From: Haloarcula nitratireducens
GTDB taxonomy: Archaea > Halobacteriota > Halobacteria > Halobacteriales > Haloarculaceae
NCBI RefSeq assembly: GCF_019599505.1
Contig: NZ_RKLT01000004.1
Span: 1 to 64,000 of the forward strand
Reading direction: 5' to 3'
Length of the DNA stretch: 64,000 nt
Part shown: piece by piece, positions 17,700 through 25,760 of the stretch
Numbering within the stretch: the first letter of the stretch is position 1
Layout of the letters: every line of letters begins with the position of its first letter
The notes under the pieces: model-generated
The model's database searches: none
Told to the model about the DNA's origin: nothing
Seen by the model: the letters and a program-made list of their open reading frames with translations, nothing else
Made by a program: the position numbers and the translations under genes

Positions 17700-18608
17700 T
17701 CAGGTCCCCTTCATGCCGCCGCTCGCGAGTCCCTCGACGATCCAGTGCTGGAACACCGCGAACAGCACGACGACGGGGATCATCGTGACCGTCGCAGCGG
17801 TCAACAGCAGCTCCCAGGCGACAGTGTTCTGAGACTGGAACAGCTGCAAGCCGAAGGGGAGGGTCCGGGTCGCCGCCGTCTGCGAGAGGATGGAGACGAA
17901 CAGGAAGTCGTTCCACGAGAGGATGAAGGTGTAGAACCCCGCGACGGTGATGCCCGGCAGCGACATCGGTACGATGATGCGCCCGAGGATGTCCAGGTGC
18001 GAGCAGCCGTCCATCTTCGCGGCCTCGTCGAGCGACTCGGGGATGTCGTCGAAGTAGCCCTTGAGCAGCCACGTTCCCAGCGGGATGCCCAGGACGGAGT
18101 GAGCGATGATGATGCCCAGCAGCGAGTCGATGAGGTTCAGCGAGAACATCACCAGGAAGAAGGGGATGAGGATGAGCACCCGCGGCAGCATCTGCGTCCC
18201 CAGGAACGTGAACAGCAGGCCGCTTCGACCGGGGTACTCGAACCGGGACATCGAGTACGCCGCGAGCGTCCCGACGACCAGCGTGATCGCCGTCGTCGCG
18301 GTGGCGACGATGGTGGAGTTGATGAAGTACTGCTGGAACAGCCCCGTCGAGAGGATGGCGACGTAGTTCTGGAGCGTCAGTTCACTCAGCGCCGGCACCA
18401 GTCGCGGCGAGTAGAGGAAGTCCGGCGAGGTGAACGTCGCCATGACCATGTACGCCACCGGGAGCAGCAGGAACGACATGTAGACGCCGAGGACGGCGTA
18501 CACGCCCAGCGCGCGCTTGGGCGACATGTCCTCCGCGAGCCACGCGTCCAGTCGATCCGAGAGCGAGCGGTTCGTCGAACGTGCTTGCGATTGCGTATCA
18601 GTTGCCAT
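17700..18608 (-). CDS. Sugar ABC transporter permease (MalG/UgpE type)
   Basis: The 302-aa protein has six predicted membrane helices and the EAA loop that docks to the ATPase (IPESLDEAAKMDGCSHLDIL then GRIIVPMSLPG, about residues 190-220). It is the third gene of an operon with a family-1 binding protein (19539-20936) and a MalF-type permease (18611-19531, 2-bp gap). No ATPase lies in this operon; the MalK-type ATPase at 22449-23630 is the obvious partner. Given the glycosidases nearby, alpha- or beta-galactosides are the likely cargo. Confidence 0.93.
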   Translation of the reverse strand: MATDTQSQARSTNRSLSDRLDAWLAEDMSPKRALGVYAVLGVYMSFLLLPVAYMVMATFTSPDFLYSPRLVPALSELTLQNYVAILSTGLFQQYFINSTIVATATTAITLVVGTLAAYSMSRFEYPGRSGLLFTFLGTQMLPRVLILIPFFLVMFSLNLIDSLLGIIIAHSVLGIPLGTWLLKGYFDDIPESLDEAAKMDGCSHLDILGRIIVPMSLPGITVAGFYTFILSWNDFLFVSILSQTAATRTLPFGLQLFQSQNTVAWELLLTAATVTMIPVVVLFAVFQHWIVEGLASGGMKGT

Positions 18609-18610
18609 AG

Positions 18611-19531
18611 TCAGTCACGCGCCTCCAGGGTGGCGTACACGACGGTAAAGGCCATCATGATGAGCAGCATCACGACGCCGATGCTCGCGGCGTAACCCAT
18701 CGCGTACTGCTGGAACGCCTGTTTGTAGATGTACGTCGCGAGCACCTCGGTGTTGCCCAGCGGGCCGCCCCCCGTCGAGAGGAAGACGATGTCGAAGTTG
18801 TTGAACGTGAAGATGACGTGCAACACGATCATGATCATCGACACGTACGAAATCTGCGGGAGCGTGATGTAGCGAAAGCGCTGGAGCGGCCCGGCCCCGT
18901 CGAGGCGGGCGGCCTCGTACTGGGTCTCCGGGATGGACTTCATCGCCGCCAACAGCGCGATGGCGTAGAACGGCGTGTTCCGCCAGACGTGCATCAGCAC
19001 GATTAGCGGGAACGCCACGCCCGGTTGGCCGAACCACGCGGACGTCTCCATCCCGAGACTTCCAAGGATGACGTTGACCGGACCGAACCCGGTCTGGGTC
19101 AGAAAGCGGAAGATGATGACCATCACGATGATGGGCAACACCCACGTGATCATCGACAGGCTCCGGAAGAGCCCCGCGCCGGGCACCTTCTCTTTGAGCG
19201 CCAGCGCGAGACCCAGCCCGAGCAGGTACTGTAGCGAGACGGCTATCGAGGTCAGCAACACCGTGTGCCACAGCGCCGACCGGAACGTCGCGTCGGCGAA
19301 CATCTGCGCGAAGTTCTGTAACCCGACGAACGTCTGTTGCTCGGGGTTCAACAGCGACGCCTCGAAGAAGGCCAACTGGATACCTCGGAGCGTCGGGAAG
19401 ATGATGATGACGCCCATCAGGACGACCGCGGGGAGTACCAGCGCGTAGCCCAGCCACGTCTCCTCGAGGAACGACCGGAACGCCTCGACGTAGCCGCCAG
19501 CCGTCGGGCCGGTGTCGGTGCTCGTTGCCAT
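18611..19531 (-). CDS. Sugar ABC transporter permease (MalF/UgpA type)
   Basis: The 306-aa membrane protein has the MalF-type order: a first helix ALVLPAVVLMGVIIIFPTLR, QTFVGLQNFAQMFADATFRS, TVLLTSIAVSLQYLLGLGLA and the EAA loop IPETQYEAARLDGAGPLQRF. It forms the channel heterodimer with the 17700-18608 product. It lies 7 bp downstream of the binding-protein gene. Its start codon ATG at 19531 opens MATSTDTGPTAGGYVEAF. Confidence 0.93.
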   Translation of the reverse strand: MATSTDTGPTAGGYVEAFRSFLEETWLGYALVLPAVVLMGVIIIFPTLRGIQLAFFEASLLNPEQQTFVGLQNFAQMFADATFRSALWHTVLLTSIAVSLQYLLGLGLALALKEKVPGAGLFRSLSMITWVLPIIVMVIIFRFLTQTGFGPVNVILGSLGMETSAWFGQPGVAFPLIVLMHVWRNTPFYAIALLAAMKSIPETQYEAARLDGAGPLQRFRYITLPQISYVSMIMIVLHVIFTFNNFDIVFLSTGGGPLGNTEVLATYIYKQAFQQYAMGYAASIGVVMLLIMMAFTVVYATLEARD

Positions 19532-19538
19532 CAGGTGC

Positions 19539-20936
19539 TCAGAGCTCGCTTTCGAGGTTCTTCAGCTCGTTGTGGAACTGTTTACCAGCCTTGTACGGGT
19601 CGGTTCTGCCGTAAGCGACCTCCTGCATGTGCTTATAGAACGGCTGCCGGACGGGACCCCAGCCGATTTTCGCCAGCGCGCGACCCGTCTCGAAGACGTC
19701 GGTGAACGGTCGCCAGCTCTCGTTGGTGATGGTCGACTCGACGTCCTCGTGGACAGGAGTCATGCCGTCGCCTCTCGCGTCTTCGCCCATCGCCTTCAGC
19801 GTGGCCGGCGAGGCGAACGACGCCACGACTTCCCTCGCGGCCTCCTGCTGGTCGGAGTGGCTGTTGACCATGACCGGCTTGACTTCGAGGAAGGTTCCCT
19901 TCGAGGCCCCCTCGCCACGGGGCAGGTGGGCCACTCGCGTCCGCTCGTTCAGTATCTTCTTGGCCTTGCTGCTGTCGTTGATATTCTCACCGGTCGTCCA
20001 CCCGCGGATCCACGTCCCGCACTCGATGAACGCGAAGTTCCCGTTGATGTAACCGGGGTCGTTGACCTGCCACCCGGTCCCAAGCTGGTCGGGGTTACCG
20101 ACCGGGTTCTCGGCGGCGTAGATCTGGTAGTACCAGTTGTCGAAGACCTGTCCGAGCGCGTCGGCCTCGATGTTGAGCTTCCAGGACTCGCCGTCGGGGA
20201 CGTACAGCTGGTCGGTGTGCTGATAGACGTGGGACATCCACTCTTGGAACGCCCGGACGCTGCCGTCCTTGGTGGAGTTGTGGTACGCCCACATGTCGTC
20301 GTACTCGCTGTTTATCATCCGGCCGACCTCGTGGAAGGCCGAGGCCGACTGGGGGACGTCCTGGCCGAGCTCGTCGAGGATGTCCTTCCGAGTGATGAAC
20401 GCGCGAGCGTTCCCGTTGTACGGTAGGCCGTACAGTTTCCCGCGGTAGGTCAGCGCCTCGATGGTGCTGTCGACGTAGCCGTCGTAGAAGTCCAGCCCCT
20501 CCGCCCAGTCGCCGAGCGGGGAGAGATGACCGGCCTCGACGTATTCGGCGAGATGACTCAGGACGCCTTCGATGGCGTCCGGATCGCCGGTCCGAGCGCC
20601 GGTGAGGAACTTCTGTCGGAGGTCCTCGTAGGAGAACCGGCCCATCTCGAGGCTGGTGTCCGAGCGCTGCTTGAAGTTCTCTTGGAACGTCTCCTTCCAG
20701 ACGGGCGGCGACCCGTCGTTCGGGAAGGCGTAGTTCCAGAAGAGGACGCTGTCGCCGCTGCCACCGCCGCCGCTTCCCTCGGTACCGGTGCCGCTCCCGC
20801 TTCCGCCGTCGGCACCCATCTCGTCGGCCGCACCGTCTCCGCCACCGCCACAGCCGGCGAGTCCGGCGGTGGCTCCGACGCCGATGGCCTTCACGAGCGA
20901 GCGTCTGCTGAGTCCAGAGGAGCTACGGTCTGACAT
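19539..20936 (-). CDS. Extracellular sugar-binding lipoprotein (family 1)
   Basis: The 465-aa protein starts with a Tat lipoprotein signal (SRRSLVKAIGVGATAGLAGC, Cys about residue 29) and a Gly/Ser-rich linker. The maltose-binding-type fold includes VLFWNYAFPNDGSPPVWKET, RGKLYGLPYNGNARAFITRK, GNFAFIECGTWIRGW and a C-terminal WGPVRQPFYKHMQEVAYGRT. Trp and Tyr are frequent, as in sugar-binding clefts. It is the first gene of a three-gene operon. TTATAAAT (minus strand, about 20970) lies roughly 35 bp before the ATG. It is divergent from the GH4 glycosidase, so one control region probably serves both. Confidence 0.93.
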   Translation of the reverse strand: MSDRSSSGLSRRSLVKAIGVGATAGLAGCGGGGDGAADEMGADGGSGSGTGTEGSGGGGSGDSVLFWNYAFPNDGSPPVWKETFQENFKQRSDTSLEMGRFSYEDLRQKFLTGARTGDPDAIEGVLSHLAEYVEAGHLSPLGDWAEGLDFYDGYVDSTIEALTYRGKLYGLPYNGNARAFITRKDILDELGQDVPQSASAFHEVGRMINSEYDDMWAYHNSTKDGSVRAFQEWMSHVYQHTDQLYVPDGESWKLNIEADALGQVFDNWYYQIYAAENPVGNPDQLGTGWQVNDPGYINGNFAFIECGTWIRGWTTGENINDSSKAKKILNERTRVAHLPRGEGASKGTFLEVKPVMVNSHSDQQEAAREVVASFASPATLKAMGEDARGDGMTPVHEDVESTITNESWRPFTDVFETGRALAKIGWGPVRQPFYKHMQEVAYGRTDPYKAGKQFHNELKNLESEL

Positions 20937-21067
20937 TGGGTAAACCCTAGCGTGGACATTGGACTATCCCCATTTATAATTTTCCCTCAAAGAACGTGGA
21001 TGACCCCTGCGAACTGTTGACACTATCCAGTAGATTTATCACTCGCTGTCTGAGAGGTATACGGTGC
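20937..21067. promoter_or_regulatory. Divergent promoter region of sugar importer and GH4 glycosidase
   Basis: This 131-bp gap holds a minus-strand TATA element (AAAATTATAAATGG, about 20968-20981) for the binding-protein operon. A plus-strand AGATTTATCAC (about 21033-21043) serves the GH4 gene, about 28-33 bp before its ATG. The 17-bp palindrome found elsewhere in this region was not seen here. Confidence 0.6.
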
Positions 21068-22375
21068 ATGCCGAAGATCGCCTTCGTCGGAGCGGGTAGT
21101 ATGGTGTTCGCCACGAAACTCGTGGGGGACATCCTCTCCTTCGACGAACTGAACGACAGCACCATCGCGTTGATGGACGTAGACGAGCATCGACTCGAAC
21201 AGACCACACGCATCGCCGAGGCGATGGTCGAAAACGAGGACTTAGACGCCACCATCGAATCGACGACCGACCGCGTGGACGCGCTCGACGACGCCGACTA
21301 CGTCATGAACATGATCAACGTCGGCGGCACCGAACCGTTCGAGAACGAGATCCGCGTCCCCGAGAAGTACGGCGTGAAACAGGCCATCGGCGACACCATC
21401 GGCCCGGGCGGCATCTTCCGCGGCCTCCGGACCATCCCGACGATGCTCGACATCGCGAGCGACATGGAGGAGCTCTGTCCCGACGCCCTCCTGTTGAACT
21501 ACACGAACCCGATGTCGATCCTCTGTCAGACCATGTTCGAGGCGACGGACGTCGAGACCGTGGGGCTGTGCCACAGCGTCCCCCACACCGCAGAGGCCAT
21601 CGCCGACTACGTCGACGTCCCCGAAGACGAACTGGAGTACTGGGTCGCCGGCGTCAACCACGTCGCGTGGTTCCTCGAAGCCGAACACGACGGCGAGAGC
21701 GTCTATCCCGACCTCCGCGAGGCCTACGACGACGAGGAGACCTACGAGCGCGACACTGTCCGCTTCGAGATGATGAAGCACTTCGGCTACTTCCCGACGG
21801 AGTCCTCACATCACATGTCCGAGTACGTCCCCTACTTCCGGACCGACGAGGACACCATCGAGGAGATGACCGGAACGGACTACGCCGAGCGGATGCCCAC
21901 AGCGACGTACCTCGAAGGGTGGCAGGCCCGCTCCGAGGAGCGCGACGACCCGGAACTCGGCGTCGACCTGGACGAGGTCGGCGTCGAGCGCTCCGAGGAG
22001 TACGCCTCTCGGCTCATCCACTCCCTGGAGACCGACACGACCCGTCGCCTGAACCTCAACGTCAGCAACGAGACGAACGCCATCGAGTCGCTCCCGACCG
22101 ACGCCTGCGTCGAAGTCCCCGTCCTCGTCGACGGCACCGGCCTCCGGCCGTGTTCGGTCGGCGAACTCCCGAAGTCTGTTCGGACCTTCCCCCAGCAACA
22201 CGTCGCCGTCCAGCAGCTCGTCGTCGAGGGCGCGCTGGAGAACGACCGCGAGAAGATCCACCGGGCCGTCAAGCAGGACCCGCTGACGGCCGCCGAGCTG
22301 ACGCTGCCCGAGATCCACGAGATGACAGAAGAACTGCTCACGAAGAACGAGGCGTACCTGCCGGCGCTTCGCTGA
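21068..22375 (+). CDS. Glycoside hydrolase family 4 alpha-galactosidase/alpha-glucosidase
   Basis: This 435-aa GH4 enzyme (MelA/AglA type) hydrolyses glycosides by NAD+-dependent oxidation at C3 with a divalent metal. It opens with the NAD-binding IAFVGAGSMVFATKLVGDI. It has YVMNMINVGGTEPFENEIRV, the IGDTIGPGGIFRGLRTIPTM loop, LNYTNPMSILCQ, the metal Cys in TVGLCHSVPHTAEAI and the metal His in YWVAGVNHVAWFLEAEHDG. A C-terminal domain ends EELLTKNEAYLPALR. Alpha-galactosides are favoured by the neighbouring D-galactonate dehydratase and beta-galactosidase, but GH4 specificity cannot be fixed by eye. ATG 21068 matches the GH4 N-terminus. Confidence 0.9.
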   Translation: MPKIAFVGAGSMVFATKLVGDILSFDELNDSTIALMDVDEHRLEQTTRIAEAMVENEDLDATIESTTDRVDALDDADYVMNMINVGGTEPFENEIRVPEKYGVKQAIGDTIGPGGIFRGLRTIPTMLDIASDMEELCPDALLLNYTNPMSILCQTMFEATDVETVGLCHSVPHTAEAIADYVDVPEDELEYWVAGVNHVAWFLEAEHDGESVYPDLREAYDDEETYERDTVRFEMMKHFGYFPTESSHHMSEYVPYFRTDEDTIEEMTGTDYAERMPTATYLEGWQARSEERDDPELGVDLDEVGVERSEEYASRLIHSLETDTTRRLNLNVSNETNAIESLPTDACVEVPVLVDGTGLRPCSVGELPKSVRTFPQQHVAVQQLVVEGALENDREKIHRAVKQDPLTAAELTLPEIHEMTEELLTKNEAYLPALR

Positions 22376-22448
22376 GTACGACCCGACTATCCGCTTCTGC
22401 TCCCGTCTTCGGCTATCACGACGCCCGCGCTTTTCCGTGGAGCCGCCG

Positions 22449-23630
22449 TCACTCGACGCCGATCTCGACGCCGCTGACGTCGTCGAGTCCGGCCAGCGCC
22501 GCCACGTCGTCGCTGTCCGGGGGCGCGCGGTTCCGCAGCGCCTCGCCGGTCTCGCCGTCGAAGAGGTGGATGCGGTCCTGCGGGAACTGCACGGTGAGCG
22601 TGCGGCCGGACTCGATGACGATGTCGCCTTCGAGCGTCGCGGTGTACTGCTCGCCGCCGATGTCGAGGTAGACGTAGCTCACGTCGCCGAGCGGTTCGGT
22701 GACCTTCACCGTCGGCGAGATGGCGTTGTGCGTCCCCTCGGGCACCGCTTTCACGTCCTCCGGGCGGATACCCAGCGTGAGGCGCGGGCCGTGGCCCTCG
22801 ACGTCGGCGTAGACGTCGTCGTCGAGTTCGTACTCGAAGGCGTCGTGAATCAGCGTCGGCGTCGCCCCGGACGTGTCGAGTTCGACGTCGAAGAAGTTCA
22901 TCGACGGCGACCCGATGAATCCCGCGACGAAGCGGTTGGCCGGTTCGTGGTAGCATTCCAGGGGCGTCCCGAGTTGCTGGAGTCGCCCGTCGTCCAGGAC
23001 GGCGATGCGGTCGGACATCGTCATCGCCTCGGTCTGGTCGTGCGTGACGTAGATGGTCGTCACGCCGAACTCCTGCTGGAGTTCCTGCAGTTCGGTTCGC
23101 ATCTGCGTGCGGAGCTTCGCGTCCAGATTCGAGAGCGGTTCGTCCATCAGGAACACCTCCGGTTCCCGGACGATGGCCCGACCCAGCGCGACGCGCTGTT
23201 GCTGGCCGCCGGATAGCTCGTCGGGCTTCTTATCGAGGAGCCCACCGATCCCCATCATGTCGGCCGCGTTCTGGACCCGGTCGGCGATCTCGTCCTTCGA
23301 GAGGTCCGTGGTCATCTTCAGCCCGAACGCCATGTTCTCGCGAGCCGTCATGTGGGGATACAGCGCGTAGCTCTGGAACACCATCGCCATGTTGCGCGAC
23401 TTGGGCTTCTTCTCGGTGACGTCCTCGCCGTCGAGGACGACCTCGCCCTCCGTGGGGTTCTCCAACCCGGCGATCATCCGCAGCGTCGTCGACTTCCCAC
23501 AGCCCGACGGCCCGACGAGGACGACGAACTCGCCGTCTTCTATCTCCGCGTCGAACGAATCGACCGCGACGATGTCGCCGCCGTCGTCGTGGAACACCTT
23601 CGTGAGGTCTCGAATCTCTAGCTCGCCCAT
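22449..23630 (-). CDS. Sugar ABC transporter ATPase (MalK/UgpC type)
   Basis: The 393-aa ATPase has Walker A GPSGCGKSTT (about residues 38-47), the Q-loop MVFQSYALYPHMTARENMAF, signature LSGGQQQRVALGRAI, Walker B EVFLMDEPLSNLDAKLR and the switch His in IYVTHDQTEAMTMSD. A C-terminal TOBE-type domain follows (LTLGIRPEDVKAVPEGTHNA). It completes the importer whose binding protein and permeases are at 17700-20936, although it is transcribed separately. Its own promoter (GATTTAAC on the minus strand, about 23660) lies downstream of a 17-bp palindrome at 23720-23736. Confidence 0.93.
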   Translation of the reverse strand: MGELEIRDLTKVFHDDGGDIVAVDSFDAEIEDGEFVVLVGPSGCGKSTTLRMIAGLENPTEGEVVLDGEDVTEKKPKSRNMAMVFQSYALYPHMTARENMAFGLKMTTDLSKDEIADRVQNAADMMGIGGLLDKKPDELSGGQQQRVALGRAIVREPEVFLMDEPLSNLDAKLRTQMRTELQELQQEFGVTTIYVTHDQTEAMTMSDRIAVLDDGRLQQLGTPLECYHEPANRFVAGFIGSPSMNFFDVELDTSGATPTLIHDAFEYELDDDVYADVEGHGPRLTLGIRPEDVKAVPEGTHNAISPTVKVTEPLGDVSYVYLDIGGEQYTATLEGDIVIESGRTLTVQFPQDRIHLFDGETGEALRNRAPPDSDDVAALAGLDDVSGVEIGVE

Positions 23631-23719
23631 GCCACATCCACTATTGTAATAGGTGTTAAATCTTGTTACGAGTCGAGTAGACGGTTGTAATGACGCTACC
23701 CGCCGAACTCCCCGCGAGC

Positions 23720-23736
23720 GTTTCCGATGCGTGAAC
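23720..23736. promoter_or_regulatory. Candidate operator upstream of the MalK-type ATPase gene
   Basis: The 17 bases GTTTCCGATGCGTGAAC match the perfect element at 25357-25373 in 13 of 17 positions. They keep the TGAAC arm shape (GTGAAC) and the CGATG centre. The site lies about 90 bp before the ATPase start, upstream of its TATA box, where an activator might bind. Confidence 0.35.
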
Positions 23737-23799
23737 GAATCACGTCCGGAACCGGGTGGCGGAAACGCGGCGACGAGAGGAGCGTCGAGGTGGCCGCCC

Positions 23800-24984
23800 T
23801 CACCACTCGGCGACGCTGCCGTCTTCGTGTCGCCACACCGGGTTGTGCCAGTCGACGTCTTTCTCGGCCTGCTCGCGGACGTACGCTTCGTTTATCTCGA
23901 CGCCCAGTCCCGGGTCCGTGGGGACGCTGACGAAGCCGTCCTCGTACTCGAACACGGACGGGTCTTCGAGGTAGTCCAGCACGTCCGTCGTCTCGTTGTA
24001 GTGGATGTTCAGGCTCTGCTCCTGAATCAGGGCGTTGGGCGAACAGGCGTCGACCTGCACGCAGGAGGCCAGCGCGAGCGGTCCGAGCGGACAGTGGGGA
24101 GCCATCGCCACGTCGTAGGCCTCGGCCATCGAGGCGATCTTCTTGACCTCGGTGATGCCGCCGGCGTGCGAGAGGTCCGGTTGGATGACGTCGACAGCAC
24201 CGTCCTCGAACACCTCCTTGTAGTCCCACCGGGAGAACATTCGTTCGCCCGTCGCTATCGGAATCGTGGTGTGGGCGGCGATGTCCGGCAGCGCCTCGTT
24301 GTGTTCGGGCAGCACCGGTTCCTCGATGAACATCGGTTCGTACGGTTCGAGCGCCTTCGCCAGCCGTTTCGCCATCGGCTTCGTGACGCGGCCGTGGAAG
24401 TCGACGCCGATGTCCACCTCGTCGCCGACCGCCTCGCGCACCTCGCGCAGGCGGGTCGCGGCGGCCTCGACCGTCGCCGGGTCGTCCACGCGCTCGATCG
24501 CCGGCGTCGCGTTCATCTTCAGCGCCGAGAAGCCCGCCTCGACCTGTTCGCGGGCCTGCTCGGCGACGTCGGAGGGCTCGTCGCCGCCGATCCACTGGTA
24601 GACGCGGATCCGGTCGCGGGCGGCCCCGCCGAGCAACTGGTGGACCGAGACGCCCAGCTGCTTGCCCTTGATGTCCCAGAGCGCCTGGTCGATGCCCGCG
24701 ATGGCCGACATGAGGATCGGGCCGCCGCGGTAGAACCCGCCGCGGTACATCGTCTGCCAGTGGTCCTCGATGTTCGCCGGGTCCTCCCCCAGTAGGTAGT
24801 TCTCCATGAGTTCCTCGACGGCCGCCCTGACCGTGTGAGAGCGGCCCTCGACGACCGGTTCGCCCCACCCGGCGGTGCCGTCGGCCGTCTCGACCCGGAG
24901 GAAGAGCCATCGCGGCGGCACCTCGAACAGTTCGTAGTCGACGATGCGATTCTCGGGTCCGTCGTCGGTGGCGTTCGAACTCAT
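23800..24984 (-). CDS. dgoD: D-galactonate dehydratase
   Basis: The 394-aa enolase-superfamily enzyme dehydrates D-galactonate to 2-keto-3-deoxy-D-galactonate. It follows E. coli DgoD almost segment by segment: VPPRWLFLRVETADGTAGWG, MYRGGFYRGGPILMSAIAGI, QALWDIKGKQLGV, DIGVDFHGRVTKPMAKRLAK, FIEEPVLPEH, IATGERMFSRWDYKEV, QPDLSHAGGITEVKKIASMA, VAMAPHCPLGPLALASC and a WRHEDGSVAEW end. The acidic metal ligands and the HCPLGP catalytic His are present. ATG 24984 is chosen because similarity starts just after it; the frame is open much further upstream without similarity. Nearby alpha- and beta-galactosidases point to oxidative (De Ley-Doudoroff-type) galactose use. Galactose dehydrogenase and KDGal kinase/aldolase genes are not in the window. 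Confidence 0.93.
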   Translation of the reverse strand: MSSNATDDGPENRIVDYELFEVPPRWLFLRVETADGTAGWGEPVVEGRSHTVRAAVEELMENYLLGEDPANIEDHWQTMYRGGFYRGGPILMSAIAGIDQALWDIKGKQLGVSVHQLLGGAARDRIRVYQWIGGDEPSDVAEQAREQVEAGFSALKMNATPAIERVDDPATVEAAATRLREVREAVGDEVDIGVDFHGRVTKPMAKRLAKALEPYEPMFIEEPVLPEHNEALPDIAAHTTIPIATGERMFSRWDYKEVFEDGAVDVIQPDLSHAGGITEVKKIASMAEAYDVAMAPHCPLGPLALASCVQVDACSPNALIQEQSLNIHYNETTDVLDYLEDPSVFEYEDGFVSVPTDPGLGVEINEAYVREQAEKDVDWHNPVWRHEDGSVAEW

Positions 24985-25160
24985 CGGTGACGCGGCGAGC
25001 GAACGGAGAGAGTCGTCGCTGACGCTTCGTCGCTGTCGCGGCCCGTGGCGGCGTGTTCCGCCCCGCGGTGCGTGGATCGTGTATCGATTGGCATCGTGCG
25101 GGGGTTCGTGAACGGCCCATTTAATCGTTGTGTCGGCAACCAGAGGACCGTATCGAGGGT

Positions 25161-25177
25161 TTTCACGGTGTGTGAAC
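25161..25177. promoter_or_regulatory. Candidate operator, copy A
   Basis: TTTCACGGTGTGTGAAC matches the perfect 17-mer at 25357 in 14 of 17 positions. It lies about 180 bp before the dgoD start and close upstream of its likely TATA element. Confidence 0.4.
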
Positions 25178-25356
25178 GAAACACCGCCCCGCTCCGGTCG
25201 GTCGAATCCGGCGCTGGCCGGAGAGTTCGTGCGAACTGTGGGCAACCGACACGCGGTCGCTCCGAACCGCTCCGCGAGACCGCTCGAATCGACGGTTCAC
25301 GCTCGCTACAGCGTTCGCCTCGACCTCGCCGCGGCGAGAGTAGGTATGGCCGGTGA

Positions 25357-25373
25357 GTTCACGATGTATGAAC
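25357..25373. promoter_or_regulatory. Candidate operator, copy B
   Basis: GTTCACGATGTATGAAC has 5-bp palindromic arms (GTTCA/TGAAC) around seven bases. An exact reverse-complement copy lies at 25547-25563. Both copies are preceded by GTGA on the plus strand. This is the size and shape expected of a dimeric regulator's site. Confidence 0.5.
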
Positions 25374-25546
25374 ACCAGAGACCGATACCGCCGGTCCACG
25401 TCTCTCGTCAGTCGGGGAAACGCCGCGCTCGTCGGCGTGAGGCGCGGTCGGTCGCGACGGGTCCCGGGCGTCGAACGTCGAAACGACCCCTATGGATAAC
25501 ATAAGTACGTTCGTTATTTCGCACGGGTAGCTCGCGGGCTCCGTGA

Positions 25547-25563
25547 GTTCATACATCGTGAAC
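25547..25563. promoter_or_regulatory. Candidate operator, copy C (inverted)
   Basis: GTTCATACATCGTGAAC is the exact reverse complement of the site at 25357-25373. The two are 190 bp apart start to start, so looping between bound dimers is conceivable. Confidence 0.5.
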
Positions 25564-25649
25564 TATCCGAACACGGAGTTCGCGAGCTGACCCTACGGGA
25601 TTCGACCCGACGAACACACGTTTCTCGAAAGGCCCACAGTCCCGCACTT

Positions 25650-25664
25650 ATCCATACTATGGAT
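25650..25664. repeat. Perfect 15-bp palindrome downstream of bgaH
   Basis: ATCCATACTATGGAT has 7-bp perfect arms around one base, in AT-rich DNA about 100 bp past the bgaH stop. The half word TATGGATA also occurs near 25493. It could be a binding site or a transcript-end hairpin. Confidence 0.35.
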
Positions 25665-25760
25665 ATTCCTACGCTCAGTTACCTCCACATATATCCCTAT
25701 ACTCGCAATATATTCTGAATTTCTACTTTTCGTTCTTATATTAGACCCTTTTGGACCTAT

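Larger units (their letters stand above)
24985..25760. other. Long noncoding region with palindromic sites between bgaH and dgoD
   Basis: This 776-bp stretch has no convincing gene. It carries several symmetrical sites: GTTCGTGAAC (about 25100-25109), a 17-bp element at 25161-25177, GTTCGTGCGAAC at 25225-25236, two exact inverted copies of a 17-mer at 25357-25373 and 25547-25563, and ATCCATACTATGGAT at 25650-25664. A TTAAATGGG element (minus strand, about 25120) may start the dgoD transcript. Bases 25640-25750 are AT-rich and lie just after the bgaH stop codon. Confidence 0.6.

Noticed and set aside
25357..25563. The two inverted 17-mers as terminal inverted repeats of a small mobile element
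   Set aside because: Each copy is itself palindromic, further related sites lie outside the interval, there are no flanking target duplications, and the 173 bp between them code for nothing; operators explain it better.
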